Positions 1 to 8,062 of a stretch of 64,000 nucleotides of DNA are shown here, one piece after another. Within the stretch, counting starts at the first letter, position 1; every line of letters begins with the position of its first letter. Made by a program: the position numbers and the translations under genes. The stretch lies in the NCBI RefSeq assembly GCF_900117315.1, contig NZ_LT630337.1, positions 2,365,601 through 2,429,600 on the forward strand. The letters run 5' to 3'. The notes beneath the pieces were generated by a model. The model did no database searches. It worked only from the letters and a program-made list of their open reading frames with translations, and was not told the origin of the DNA. The DNA comes from Bacillus massilinigeriensis. GTDB taxonomy: Bacteria > Bacillota > Bacilli > Bacillales > Cytobacillaceae.

Positions 1-1
1 G

Positions 2-103
2 CTTTTCTTGGCCTCTCAAAACATTACGAAAAAATGGACCATGCGTTATCGGAATTGGGACATGATCTTGAGTCAGCTTGAGATTTTGAATCAAACATCC
101 TAA
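2..103 (+). CDS. IS256-type (mutator family) transposase, C-terminal end, truncated by window edge
   Basis: The first 33 codons read in frame to a TAA at 101-103 and give a tail ending ...NITKKWTMRYRNWDMILSQL.... The NI(S/T)KKWTM-R-W-L-QL arrangement is typical of the extreme C-terminus of IS256/mutator-family DDE transposases. The start lies outside the window, so intactness of the element cannot be judged. It sits just beyond the end of the tnpABC operon, where Tn554-type elements carry cargo. A short palindrome (104-111 / 115-122) follows the stop at once and could belong to the element's end. The call rests on a short tail only. Confidence 0.6.
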   Translation, partial: LFLASQNITKKWTMRYRNWDMILSQLEILNQTS

Positions 104-420
104 TTGGGGACTCTGTCCCCAAACCCCTGAAGTTTAGCGCTTTTGTTTTCCCTAAAACGGACTAAAAAAACGGACAGAAAAGATCCGTCCGTTTTAGGGA
201 AAAACCATAAAACCGCTCGGGTTGCACTTCTGCATTGCCCTATCCTGTTTTATGGTAAAAGCCAATTATATTTTTGACAAATGATGTTTTTTCTATACCT
301 ATTATTTCTTGCCTTGCGAAGATTGTCGGATATTACCTACACAAAATTTTACGCAGACCCACTCAATAATTCCCACTGCACTCGATAAATTATACTACTA
401 GGTTGCCGATTGAAAGATGG
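104..420. other. Non-coding stretch with nested palindromes between the IS256 end and tnpC
   Basis: No convincing gene is seen. The stretch holds an 8-bp palindrome (104-111/115-122), a perfect 17-bp inverted repeat (146-162/187-203) and a 9-bp inverted repeat built on CCATAAAAC (205-213/247-255). The inner part of the 17-bp repeat forms a terminator for leftward transcription, listed separately. Confidence 0.6.
164..191 (-). terminator. Intrinsic terminator downstream of tnpC
   Basis: On the minus strand CGGAC (191-187) pairs with GTCCG (175-171) and is followed by seven T residues (170-164). It is nested in a larger perfect 17-bp inverted repeat (146-162/187-203) and lies about 230 bp past the tnpC stop. 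Confidence 0.6.
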
Positions 421-816
421 CTAAATATTTTTGAAGTATTCGGTTAGCTTTTCGTTTTCCTTATCACGTAATTGCTTATTTTCCTTTTCAAGTTCTTTGT
501 TTTTTTTCTCCAATTTTTCAATCCTTCTTTTAAGTGAAGCAATTACAGCGTTTTGATTGTTTTCATCTCTTTTAATTCTACTATCTACAAATGCTTTTTC
601 TTGTTGATTGCGTAAGAAATTAATGCGCTCTTTAAGCTCAGAATGGTTATATAGGGTTGCTTTACTAACTCCAGCTTCTTTTGCCACACTATTAAAATTA
701 ATGGCCTTAGATGTCCTTGTAAGGCGTTTAATAGCTTCCTCAACCTTAATCTTGGTTTCTTGCTTTCTCTTTTCATGGAGCTGACTTAATTGCTTTTCAC
801 GGTCAAATTTAGCCAT
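421..816 (-). CDS. tnpC: Transposon protein TnpC (DUF6262-like), Tn554 family
   Basis: Predicted 131-aa, highly charged protein. An N-terminal HTH-like part (SVAKEAGVSKATLYN) is followed by a long Lys/Glu coiled coil (about residues 85-125). This fits TnpC of Tn554, an accessory protein that influences the efficiency and orientation of transposition. ATG at 816 was chosen because AAAGGTG lies 6 bases upstream; an in-frame GTG at 825 has no such site. The ATG overlaps the tnpB stop by 8 bases, so translation is probably coupled. Confidence 0.8.
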   Translation of the reverse strand: MAKFDREKQLSQLHEKRKQETKIKVEEAIKRLTRTSKAINFNSVAKEAGVSKATLYNHSELKERINFLRNQQEKAFVDSRIKRDENNQNAVIASLKRRIEKLEKKNKELEKENKQLRDKENEKLTEYFKNI

Positions 817-2944
817 GTGTAACACCTTTCATTTTCTTCCGATCTAATTGTCTCTTCATACGGTCAATACGCCCGAAAATGACATTTCCTTTCTTAATTG
901 TTTCATAAATATTTTTGTACCTATCTAGATTCTTTTCATTCGCTTTTACCATCTCTTCCCGACCATATTCTTTTGCTACTTGAATAGTTTTAGTTGTTGA
1001 CTCTATAAGTAATTCATACTTTTTTACATCAAAACTATCCATGCCAACGGATAAGTCAAAACAAGGCTTTCCATCGTTCGCTGTTAGACAAGGAGGCTCA
1101 GCTGCTAATGGACAATTTCCGTTAACTCTTGCACGACAAGTGCCGTAAGGGTTATCCAATGCATTTAATTTCTCGTCTTTCCAAATCATATCCAATATGT
1201 CTTCAGGGATGTCCTCAGTTTCTGATACCTCATGTATTTCTCCATTAAGGTCAAACGTAAAAACACCTTGTTTAATAACCTTTTCAAACTCTTTCCGTTT
1301 TGTGTCATCTAATAAGCGAGCATATCTCAACGTCATTTCGGGTGACGCGTGAGCTAACAACTCTTGCACTGTTAGAATATCAGCGCCACCATTTAACAAT
1401 TTTACAGCGTATGTGTGCCGGAATTGATGGTTTTTGAAGTGAAAGAGATTCCCCATTTCATCAGTGATATTCTTTTTGATAGCCAATTCATTAAGTTTAT
1501 CGCTAATCCAACCTTGTGCATAAGGCAGTCCTTTACGAAAACCCTTATATCGAACGAAGATGTATTTATTAGGGTTGTTATCGTCATTACTAAATTCCTT
1601 TGAGTTATGTATGACAACGGCAAGCATATTTGCTAACTCTTCATCAATTGGTATTCTATGGCCTTTAACGTATACTTTTTCAATATCCGTAACGATAGAG
1701 TATTTACCATTTAAACGTACTAAGCAATCTTGTGTTAATCCTAATACATCGCTTATACGTAGGCCTGTTTTATATGCTACCCACACAACAGGTTGTACAT
1801 CTGGATTAAGTTCGTTAATGTTACCGAAGAGTTGCTCTAATACCGAATCAGGAATATATTCAATAACATCATCAGATTTTTTATCAAGTGAGGGATAATC
1901 CTCCGGATAAAGAAGCAATGATGTTGATTTCTCAGATGCGATACTATATTCAAATCGTTGGATATCTTTTAAAAAAGTGTAAACACATTTTATGTTATCA
2001 CTTCTATTTTGTTTAGGATTTGCATTTTTTTGTTTCAATTCATTTATTGAATAATCCCGAAGGTAATTCAAATAGCTCTCTATATGCTGTCTCGTTAGTC
2101 CCTTTAAATCATTCCACTGTGGTTCAATTTCAGAAATAAAATTGAGAAATCTTGGAACATAAATTGAATATTTCCGAGCCGTCCCCCACGAAAATCTGCC
2201 TCCACCTAGTAGTCGAGTGTGTAAATATTTCTTAAAATACTGTCTAAAGACAGTGTTTTCAATTTTCATAAAGTCAACGAAAAAATCAGTCGTGGATCTA
2301 TTATATTCCACTCCATATTTAGCATTTAGCACTCTTACATCCCATCTGTCTTTTTCCCATTCTTCACGTTTATCTGTAAGAGTAAATAACTGTTCATAAA
2401 CTGCGCGGAAGAAGTTTGCTAACTTTGATCTAATTTCTCTTCCACCATACTTATAATGATGACTTTTCCTAGTTGTTTTTAGACCGTTGTTATTTAGCCA
2501 CCAAATCCATTTTTTCTCAGCTTCATCAACATCCAAATCAAGAAGTGATTGGAGTTTGGGGTATTTTTCGTTTAGAAATAAAATAATTCGATATATGTAC
2601 CCAGAGTATTTACTAAAGAAGACTCTTAGACCAATTTCATCATTAAACAATCTGTGGAACATAACATATTTCAGTTCTAAAGCAAAGTTATGATTTTCGG
2701 AAGTGAAATTTACATTTTTACGTTTTTGTGTATATTTTTTGAATTGTTCCTTAAAGTTAGGAATAATACCAATGTCATTTACATTCCAACTATCACTAAC
2801 TAAAAAGTAATCATCATAAACTAACTCTGTTATTACCTTCCCATCTCTAGAAATTTCCTTAACCTCATAAGAGGAAAGAGTAGATGTGATTAAATCCCAA
2901 TATTCACTTTTTTGAATTGGATTACTTGCTACTTTGTTTTCCAA
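809..2944 (-). CDS. tnpB: Tn554-type tyrosine recombinase TnpB
   Basis: 711-aa tyrosine recombinase. An N-terminal part of about 230 residues precedes a SAM-like core-binding region and a catalytic domain with Arg396 (TGLRISDV), His506-x-x-Arg509 (HQFRH), His532 (LLAHASPEM) and nucleophile Tyr541. The C-terminal tail has four cysteines (603, 611, 619, 628) that look like a metal site, as in other TnpB proteins of this family. It acts with TnpA and TnpC in site-specific transposition. The TTG start at 2944 is supported by AAGGAGGA seven bases upstream. tnpA ends 29 bp before it, consistent with one operon. All catalytic residues are present. Confidence 0.9.
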   Translation of the reverse strand: MENKVASNPIQKSEYWDLITSTLSSYEVKEISRDGKVITELVYDDYFLVSDSWNVNDIGIIPNFKEQFKKYTQKRKNVNFTSENHNFALELKYVMFHRLFNDEIGLRVFFSKYSGYIYRIILFLNEKYPKLQSLLDLDVDEAEKKWIWWLNNNGLKTTRKSHHYKYGGREIRSKLANFFRAVYEQLFTLTDKREEWEKDRWDVRVLNAKYGVEYNRSTTDFFVDFMKIENTVFRQYFKKYLHTRLLGGGRFSWGTARKYSIYVPRFLNFISEIEPQWNDLKGLTRQHIESYLNYLRDYSINELKQKNANPKQNRSDNIKCVYTFLKDIQRFEYSIASEKSTSLLLYPEDYPSLDKKSDDVIEYIPDSVLEQLFGNINELNPDVQPVVWVAYKTGLRISDVLGLTQDCLVRLNGKYSIVTDIEKVYVKGHRIPIDEELANMLAVVIHNSKEFSNDDNNPNKYIFVRYKGFRKGLPYAQGWISDKLNELAIKKNITDEMGNLFHFKNHQFRHTYAVKLLNGGADILTVQELLAHASPEMTLRYARLLDDTKRKEFEKVIKQGVFTFDLNGEIHEVSETEDIPEDILDMIWKDEKLNALDNPYGTCRARVNGNCPLAAEPPCLTANDGKPCFDLSVGMDSFDVKKYELLIESTTKTIQVAKEYGREEMVKANEKNLDRYKNIYETIKKGNVIFGRIDRMKRQLDRKKMKGVTHG

Positions 2945-2973
2945 AGTTTATCCTCCTTAAATATCAATCTAGA

Positions 2974-4152
2974 TTAAAAGGGAACTAAATCATCAGGAAT
3001 ATTTGAATTAATTTCATCCTCTGTGATTTTACTCTTCCCAATCTCAAAAACGTGAGAGACTTTCTCCCAATCTTTACGAATATCATCTTCAGATGGGTGG
3101 ATGTATAAGTCTATCGTTGTTTGTATTTGTGCATGTCCTAAACGCTCTTGTACCGCTTTAATGTTCTTAGTTTTAAGATAAAACATTGTCCCATGAGTAT
3201 GACGAAAAATATGTGGTGTAATATGTATGCCTGTTTTTCTCTCAATCTCTTTAAAAGTTGCGTAGACATCCGAATAGGTGAGAGGTTGTCCAGCATTCTT
3301 TCCCCAAATTTTAACAAATACAAAGTTATGGTCTGGATTATATTCATCAATTACCTCATACAAGTAATCATCATATAAGTCCATTAGTCCTTGAGAAATA
3401 TCTATTTTCCGTTCACCAGTCTTCAATTTCCCGCCATTTGGTAATTCGCCTCTATCAGTTAACTGAATTTTATGCTCCCTTTTTCTAGCATCAAAAAGAA
3501 AATCTTCAAGGAATAAAGAGAGGACCTCACCTATACGTAATCCACTTTCAAAAAGTAACCTTACTAAGAATCGATCCCTAATGTTTGTAGTAGATTGATA
3601 GATTTCATCAACCTGTTCTTTTGTAAATATTTTAACTCTATTTCTTCTTGGTTCATCTAATTTAAGGATATTTTTAGTGGTGGGTTTACCCTTATTCACA
3701 TGATGTAAGAAGCCCTTATACCCATTTCCACCTGCACCTACAAACATCTTCTTCATTAGTTTCTCGACAATATCTGAATCAATTAGCTCGTTTCGGTATA
3801 GATAATCGTAAAAGTTTGTAACTACTGTAAGGTAAGTATTAACTGTCTTCGCACTACGTTTGGCTGGTAATTTTTTATGAGGTACTACTTTATTGCTTTC
3901 ATATGGATTTCTTAGCCAAGCAATAAAGTTAGATAATTTTTCAAAGCTCACATCCTGATAATCTATTCCAATTTGTTCTAAGTATGTAAAGTAGAATTTC
4001 AAAGCCGTACAGTAAGTCCTTAAAGTATTGCTACTATCCTCTCTGTTATGTAAATACTTCATATACTTAGCAACAGGTTCTACAGGTAACCCATCTGCTC
4101 TAATAAGAAGAAATGCTTTTCTATTTTCTACAGTTACCTCAACTATCCTCAT
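2974..4152 (-). CDS. tnpA: Tn554-type tyrosine recombinase TnpA
   Basis: 392-aa integrase-type recombinase, first gene of the transposition operon. The N-terminal SAM-like DNA-binding part spans roughly residues 20-135. The catalytic domain has Arg206 (SGLRIGEV), His314-x-x-Arg317 (HIFRH), His340 (RLGHAQIQ) and Tyr350, so it looks active. ATG at 4152 follows GGAGG with seven bases between. In Tn554, TnpA is required with TnpB for cutting and joining at the att site. Members of this family often integrate in radC, but no radC fragment is visible to the right. Confidence 0.9.
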   Translation of the reverse strand: MRIVEVTVENRKAFLLIRADGLPVEPVAKYMKYLHNREDSSNTLRTYCTALKFYFTYLEQIGIDYQDVSFEKLSNFIAWLRNPYESNKVVPHKKLPAKRSAKTVNTYLTVVTNFYDYLYRNELIDSDIVEKLMKKMFVGAGGNGYKGFLHHVNKGKPTTKNILKLDEPRRNRVKIFTKEQVDEIYQSTTNIRDRFLVRLLFESGLRIGEVLSLFLEDFLFDARKREHKIQLTDRGELPNGGKLKTGERKIDISQGLMDLYDDYLYEVIDEYNPDHNFVFVKIWGKNAGQPLTYSDVYATFKEIERKTGIHITPHIFRHTHGTMFYLKTKNIKAVQERLGHAQIQTTIDLYIHPSEDDIRKDWEKVSHVFEIGKSKITEDEINSNIPDDLVPF

Positions 4153-4383
4153 GATATAACCTCCAATCCTTTTATTATCTTAATAGTGGCTCTGCTCATA
4201 AAAGTACTATCCTTATTGTTTCTTTAAAGGTCCTCGAAACTATCGTTTCTGCGGAGTGCTATCCTCGCACCGAGGCTACGTCCTCTTGAAAACAAACAAA
4301 CGTTCTTTAGTTTATATATTCATATTAAACTTTTGAAACCATATATTCAACCATTATTTAACTAATATATTATGTAAATAAAA

Positions 4384-4420
4384 AAGGATAATTAGCCCTC
4401 ATAATAGACTAACTATCCTA
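4384..4420 (-). terminator. Intrinsic terminator of the 40-aa gene
   Basis: Inverted repeat 4385-4395/4409-4419 (AGGATAATTAG with one mismatch) followed on the minus strand by a T run at 4384-4380. It begins within the stop codon of the gene at 4418-4540. Confidence 0.75.
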
Positions 4421-4540
4421 TAATAAATAATCTATATTTAATTTAAAGGCTGAAGTTGGTTCCCCCTCTTTCCTTTCTACTTTTATTTTTTGATCATTCT
4501 GGTTGCCTTTATCTAATCCAATCTCATTATCATTAGACAT
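4418..4540 (-). CDS. Small hypothetical protein, 40 aa
   Basis: ATG (4540) to TAG (4418) encodes a hydrophilic 40-residue peptide beginning MSNDNEIGLDKGNQ and ending FKLNIDYLL, with no Cys and no membrane segment. A purine-rich GAGGGG lies about nine bases before the ATG, and the stop codon runs directly into an intrinsic terminator, a layout expected of a real short transcription unit. I do not recognise the family. It lies between the tnpA end of the Tn554-like element and chromosomal genes, so it may be element-borne or flanking. The charged N-terminal part and hydrophobic tail are compatible with a peptide precursor, but nothing nearby would process it. Confidence 0.5.
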   Translation of the reverse strand: MSNDNEIGLDKGNQNDQKIKVERKEGEPTSAFKLNIDYLL

Positions 4541-4668
4541 TGACTATTTCCCCTCTCTCTCTTTTCATAAAAATAGAGCACAGCAGATACACTGTTATGC
4601 CCTATAAATATATTATATAGATATTTTTTACATTGAATAGGTTATTTTAGACTAAATTTCAATAAAAA

Positions 4669-4770
4669 GGAAGCGTGGGGACGGTTCTTTGCTTCCAACC
4701 GCAAACAATTCATAATTCACTAATTTGATTGAGAAACTTACTAGGAAGCAGGGAACCGTTCCCCGCTTCC
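4669..4770. repeat. REPIN-like element 1
   Basis: Left REP 4669-4696 and right REP 4744-4770 are inverted copies around a 47-bp AT-rich spacer. Each REP is itself a hairpin (GGAAGC ... GCTTCC) around GGGGACGGTTC or its complement. It lies just downstream of the membrane-protein gene ending at 4776. Confidence 0.85.
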
Positions 4771-4775
4771 GTAAT

Positions 4776-5438
4776 CTATTTCACTTTTCCTACTTCTTCA
4801 TACAAGGTCCCATCAGTATCCATTATTACTACTTCCGATTTTAATCGATTTAATCCAATCAAAATCCAAGGGTTTTTCTCGGCCGACTGATTATAGAAGG
4901 TTCTGATTTCAATTATTGTTGTATTTCCCTGTTCCTTCACATCTAGAACCTCAATATTGTTCCCAGCCATTTTCCCACCTAAAGAAAGAACAATACCTTT
5001 ATCCCCTTCAGAAATTGTAAAAGCTTTATATCCTCGAATACTTGTATCTTCTTGAAGCTGTTGTGTATATATGGATACTTCATCACCATAGTCCCTTTTT
5101 TTACCAATCCAATAATCAACCTTATTTAGCCAATCAAAAAGGATAAAGAAAGCAACAGACAAAATAATAACCGTATAAACTAACTTTTTCCATATCCTTT
5201 TATTCCCAAAAAGAGTCAATAAAAAGGATACGGTAAAAACCCCTAAACTTAATACTCCAAAAGGCATCCCTTCAAATCCGCCAATGACGATAAGACTTCC
5301 TAATAAAATGACCCCACCAAGGATATATACAACTAATACTCTCCTATTATTGTCAGATTTTTTACTAAAAAGAAAAGTAATAGAATAGCATCCCAGACCT
5401 ATCAATAAGCCAATTAAATACATATAAATAAATACCAA
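4776..5438 (-). CDS. Hypothetical membrane protein
   Basis: About 220 aa with three or four hydrophobic segments in the first half (one starting MYLIGLLIGLGCYSITFLF) and a soluble C-terminal half of about 120 residues. I do not recognise the family. A longer reading frame begins at 5501, but its first 20 codons are encoded by REPIN element 2 and are unlikely to be native. TTG at 5438 has GAGGGG eight bases upstream and is preferred; ATG at 5423 is an alternative. It follows another membrane protein (5513-6166) in the same direction, and the REPIN separates the two, so they may once have formed a tighter pair. Confidence 0.55.
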   Translation of the reverse strand: MVFIYMYLIGLLIGLGCYSITFLFSKKSDNNRRVLVVYILGGVILLGSLIVIGGFEGMPFGVLSLGVFTVSFLLTLFGNKRIWKKLVYTVIILSVAFFILFDWLNKVDYWIGKKRDYGDEVSIYTQQLQEDTSIRGYKAFTISEGDKGIVLSLGGKMAGNNIEVLDVKEQGNTTIIEIRTFYNQSAEKNPWILIGLNRLKSEVVIMDTDGTLYEEVGKVK

Positions 5439-5453
5439 ATCTCCAACCCCTCT

Positions 5454-5507
5454 GAAGCATGGGGACGGTTCTCTGCTTCGGAAGCAGAGAACCGTCCCCA
5501 TGCTTCC
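5454..5507. repeat. REPIN-like element 2, compact palindrome
   Basis: A 53-bp palindrome, perfect except for its central base, made of a left REP (5454-5479) joined directly to its inverted copy (5480-5507) without a spacer. Same GGGGACGGTTC core as the other copies. It sits between two same-strand membrane-protein genes and overlaps possible upstream starts of the second. Confidence 0.85.
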
Positions 5508-5512
5508 AATTT

Positions 5513-6166
5513 TTATAAAATACGTGTTTTCCCATTTTCAATTAATTTAAGGTGAATGTTATTCGATGTTCCTCCTTCAATATGCTTAGGCACATTTGAT
5601 AAATCGAGTAATTCCTTCAAATGAATAGACTTTTCACTATTTGCTTCTATGGTAATAATATAGGGACCAGCTACATTCATTAGTGACTCCGTGCGTAACT
5701 CATCTTCCATGATATAGGAATCTAAAAATTCTAATTCAAATGTAACATCTTCACTGCTTCGATTATGTAATACTAGATTACATTCCCCCTCTAGTAAATC
5801 CTCTTTTACATATTCAAAATTACATCGACCCTCACCATCATACGATATTGCTGAGATGCCGCTTGCTAACGTTTCTTGGTACACATAAATTAATAGATTT
5901 GGGAAAAATGTATATACTATAAAAACTATTACAATTGTCCGAAATTGATATTTTTTCATACCCATAACAATTAAAATTATGGCGATAATAAACAAAAATG
6001 ATCCAATTATCCCAAGGGGAATATATCCATCTTGATTGCGGATAGGAAATGACATGAATGAGGAACGTGCTTCAAACATGACATTATTAGGAAACGGAAA
6101 AAACAAATACCTACAGATACCTAAAATAATCAATGAACTTACCAATGCCACCTTGCTTCTTATCAC
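5513..6166 (-). CDS. Hypothetical membrane protein
   Basis: About 217 aa. Hydrophobic segments lie near residues 5-25, 45-70 and 75-100, followed by an extracellular-looking domain of about 110 residues with two cysteines (GRCNFEY and GECNLVL). The family is unknown to me. GTG at 6166 with GGAGGG just upstream is preferred; the longer frame starting at 6223 reads through the IS1182 inverted repeat and a REPIN half and is not native. The insertion lies immediately upstream, so the original promoter may have been displaced. Confidence 0.55.
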   Translation of the reverse strand: MIRSKVALVSSLIILGICRYLFFPFPNNVMFEARSSFMSFPIRNQDGYIPLGIIGSFLFIIAIILIVMGMKKYQFRTIVIVFIVYTFFPNLLIYVYQETLASGISAISYDGEGRCNFEYVKEDLLEGECNLVLHNRSSEDVTFELEFLDSYIMEDELRTESLMNVAGPYIITIEANSEKSIHLKELLDLSNVPKHIEGGTSNNIHLKLIENGKTRIL

Positions 6167-6184
6167 CAAATCCCTCCACTCCTT

Positions 6185-6203
6185 GGAAGCATGGGGACGG
6201 TTC
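6185..6203. repeat. REPIN-like element 3, left part, cut by IS1182 insertion
   Basis: Carries GGAAGCATGGGGACGGTTC and stops exactly at the IS inverted repeat. Its last nine bases (6195-6203) recur at 7972-7980 beyond the IS, where the REP continues with TTTGCTTCC, so one REPIN was split. Confidence 0.9.
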
Positions 6204-6328
6204 GAAATCACTGAAAAACGCATCCTAAAATTTGGTAAACAAAGAATTCAATCGAAATATTAAGAAAAACCCCCACTAATTGGTATAATAGAATTGACTA
6301 GAAACTATAACCAAAGTGAGGGTTTTTT

Positions 6329-7819
6329 ATGCTTAAAGACAAAAATATGCAGTTAAGCATCTATTCATTATTATACGATAAAATACCTGAAAATCATATG
6401 CTTAGACTGATTAAGGAGGCCGTTGATTTTAGCTTTATAAATAAACTATTAGAGGATACTTATTGTAAACATTATGGGAGACCAGCAAAAGAACCTGAAC
6501 TTATGATAAAATTATTGATCCTTCAATATCTTTATAAATTATCTGATGAGCGTGTCATTGAAGATGCCTCTTTAAATCTTGCTTTTATGTATTTTCTTGA
6601 AATAAATCCAGAAGAAGATTTGCCTCATCCTAGTTTATTAGCCAAGTTTCGAGTACAAAAACTACAAAAGAAAGAAATATCTTTGGATGAAATGATTAAA
6701 GAAATCATAAAGCAGTGCGTGGATATGGGGATTATTAGCGGAAATGGAATAAGTATCGATACAACCCATACCGAGGCAAATACCTTTAAGGCAACTCCAG
6801 AAAGGGTTATGAAGAAACTCGCAAAAAAAATATTTAAAACAGTAGAAAAAGAGAATGGTAATGTACCTGAGGGCATCAATCAAGAAATCCCAGATTATAA
6901 AGAAATAGATAATCATAAAGAAGCAAAAGTAACAATGAAAGCCTTTCTGGAGGAAACCATCGCAAAGGTAGAAGAAAGCGTTGACTTAGAAGTTAGCCAC
7001 CAAACAAAAGAAGTAATAGAAAATGCGAAAGAAATTCTCCGTGACCCTAAGTTTATCGAACAAAAAGGAGTTCGTTCCATTGTTGATCAAGACGCAAGAG
7101 TGGGTCATAAGAGTAAAACTAAAAATTTCTTTGGATTTAAAACCGAATACATGATTACCGTAGAAGAAAGATTGATTACAGCTGTTGGAGTAAACCCAGG
7201 AGCATATGTGGACGGGCAAAAGTTTGATGAATTGATGGAATGGACTCTAAAAAGCGGATTGACATTAGAGGAATTATATGGCGACAAGGGATACTTCAAG
7301 AAGCCCATTTTAGATAAGATTAAGGAAATAAACGCAAAAGCTTATATACCAGTCAGCCCGATGGCCTATAAAATTGATGAAGATTTATACAACTATAACA
7401 AAGATTCTGACGAATGGTTTTGTGTTCAAGGAAACAAAACAGAAAGAAAAAAATATTATAAAGATAAACGAGGAAGAGAAGTTTACAAATATTATTTTGA
7501 AAAGGAACTATGTGCCGATTGTCCACTCAGAGAGACATGTATTAAGGAGAAAAGGAAAAGTAAAATATTAGCAATAGGAATCAATACGCCAGAATTCTAT
7601 GGATACAGTCAGGAACAGAAAACAGATGAGTTCAAGGAAAAATATAAGAAAAGAGCTTGTCAAGAATGGAAAAATGGCGAAATGAAAAATTTCCACGGGT
7701 TAGATCGTGCCAGAGGGTACGGTCTAAAAAGCATGACCGTACAAGCAAAGTTAACAGCCATAGCAGTAAATTTAAAGAGGATAGCAAGCATACTATCCTC
7801 TAAAAAGGCTGCTTTATAA
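6329..7819 (+). CDS. IS1182-family transposase
   Basis: 496-aa DDE transposase. The N-terminal DUF772-type region (residues 1-120, including HMLRLIKEAVDFSFI and RPAKEPELMIKLLILQYL) precedes a DDE-type catalytic core (GISIDTTHTEAN, SIVDQDARVGHKSKTKNF, LYGDKGYF). A cysteine cluster (CADCPLRETCIKEK) and the conserved tail RARGYGLKSMTVQAKLTAIA follow. The frame is uninterrupted. GTGAGGG just upstream of the ATG serves as a ribosome site but can pair with CCCCCAC at about 6268, which would limit translation; such self-restraint is common in IS elements. A TATAAT-like box lies near 6281. Confidence 0.92.
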   Translation: MLKDKNMQLSIYSLLYDKIPENHMLRLIKEAVDFSFINKLLEDTYCKHYGRPAKEPELMIKLLILQYLYKLSDERVIEDASLNLAFMYFLEINPEEDLPHPSLLAKFRVQKLQKKEISLDEMIKEIIKQCVDMGIISGNGISIDTTHTEANTFKATPERVMKKLAKKIFKTVEKENGNVPEGINQEIPDYKEIDNHKEAKVTMKAFLEETIAKVEESVDLEVSHQTKEVIENAKEILRDPKFIEQKGVRSIVDQDARVGHKSKTKNFFGFKTEYMITVEERLITAVGVNPGAYVDGQKFDELMEWTLKSGLTLEELYGDKGYFKKPILDKIKEINAKAYIPVSPMAYKIDEDLYNYNKDSDEWFCVQGNKTERKKYYKDKRGREVYKYYFEKELCADCPLRETCIKEKRKSKILAIGINTPEFYGYSQEQKTDEFKEKYKKRACQEWKNGEMKNFHGLDRARGYGLKSMTVQAKLTAIAVNLKRIASILSSKKAAL

Positions 7820-7899
7820 CAAATAAAGTGGCAACTGATTAAAAAATTAAGTAAAAATATCTCCATTTTCTTGGAGCTACCAAAAATACGGATCAAAAT

Positions 7900-7940
7900 A
7901 TCTCCATTTTCTGATAGCCTCCTAAAAATGGAGATTTTTT
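7900..7940 (+). terminator. Intrinsic terminator of the IS1182 transposase
   Basis: Arms ATCTCCATTTT (7900-7910) and AAAATGGAGAT (7924-7934) followed by six T. An extra copy of the 5' arm sequence occurs about 43 bp upstream (7857-7869), so two alternative hairpins can form. Confidence 0.8.
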
Positions 7941-7971
7941 AATCAAAAAAGGGTACTTTTTCAGTGATTTC

Positions 7972-8062
7972 GGACGGTTCTTTGCTTCCAGCAAGGACTA
8001 ATTATTGATTCTTTTTTGCATGGGGAAAAATTATTTGGAAGCAGGGAACCGTCCCCTGCTTC
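7972..8062. repeat. REPIN-like element 3, right part
   Basis: Continues the REP interrupted by the IS (7972-7989), then a 47-bp spacer and the inverted REP (8037-8062). The inverted REP overlaps the 3' end of the gene at 8031-8912 and encodes its final residues. Confidence 0.85.

Larger units (their letters stand above)
421..4152 (-). mobile_element. Tn554-family transposon core (tnpA-tnpB-tnpC)
   Basis: Three adjacent minus-strand genes in the order tnpA, tnpB, tnpC, two of them tyrosine recombinases, match the conserved recombination module of Tn554-type transposons. Such elements lack long terminal inverted repeats and carry cargo beyond tnpC, so here the cargo side would lie to the left, largely outside the window. 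Neither end can be fixed from sequence alone; the given range covers only the three genes. The tnpA-proximal end should lie between 4152 and the small gene at 4418-4540. Confidence 0.75.
6204..7971 (+). mobile_element. IS1182-family insertion sequence, complete
   Basis: A 1,768-bp element bounded by perfect 15-bp inverted repeats, GAAATCACTGAAAAA at 6204-6218 and its complement at 7957-7971. It is flanked by the 9-bp direct repeat GGACGGTTC (6195-6203 and 7972-7980), the target duplication. It contains one full-length transposase gene and a terminator. Intact ends, intact frame and an exact duplication indicate a recent, possibly active insertion, here into a REPIN. Confidence 0.92.

Noticed and set aside
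2974-4152. Phage integrase with prophage
   Set aside because: tnpA is followed by tnpB and tnpC in Tn554 order, and no phage structural or lysis genes occur in the window.
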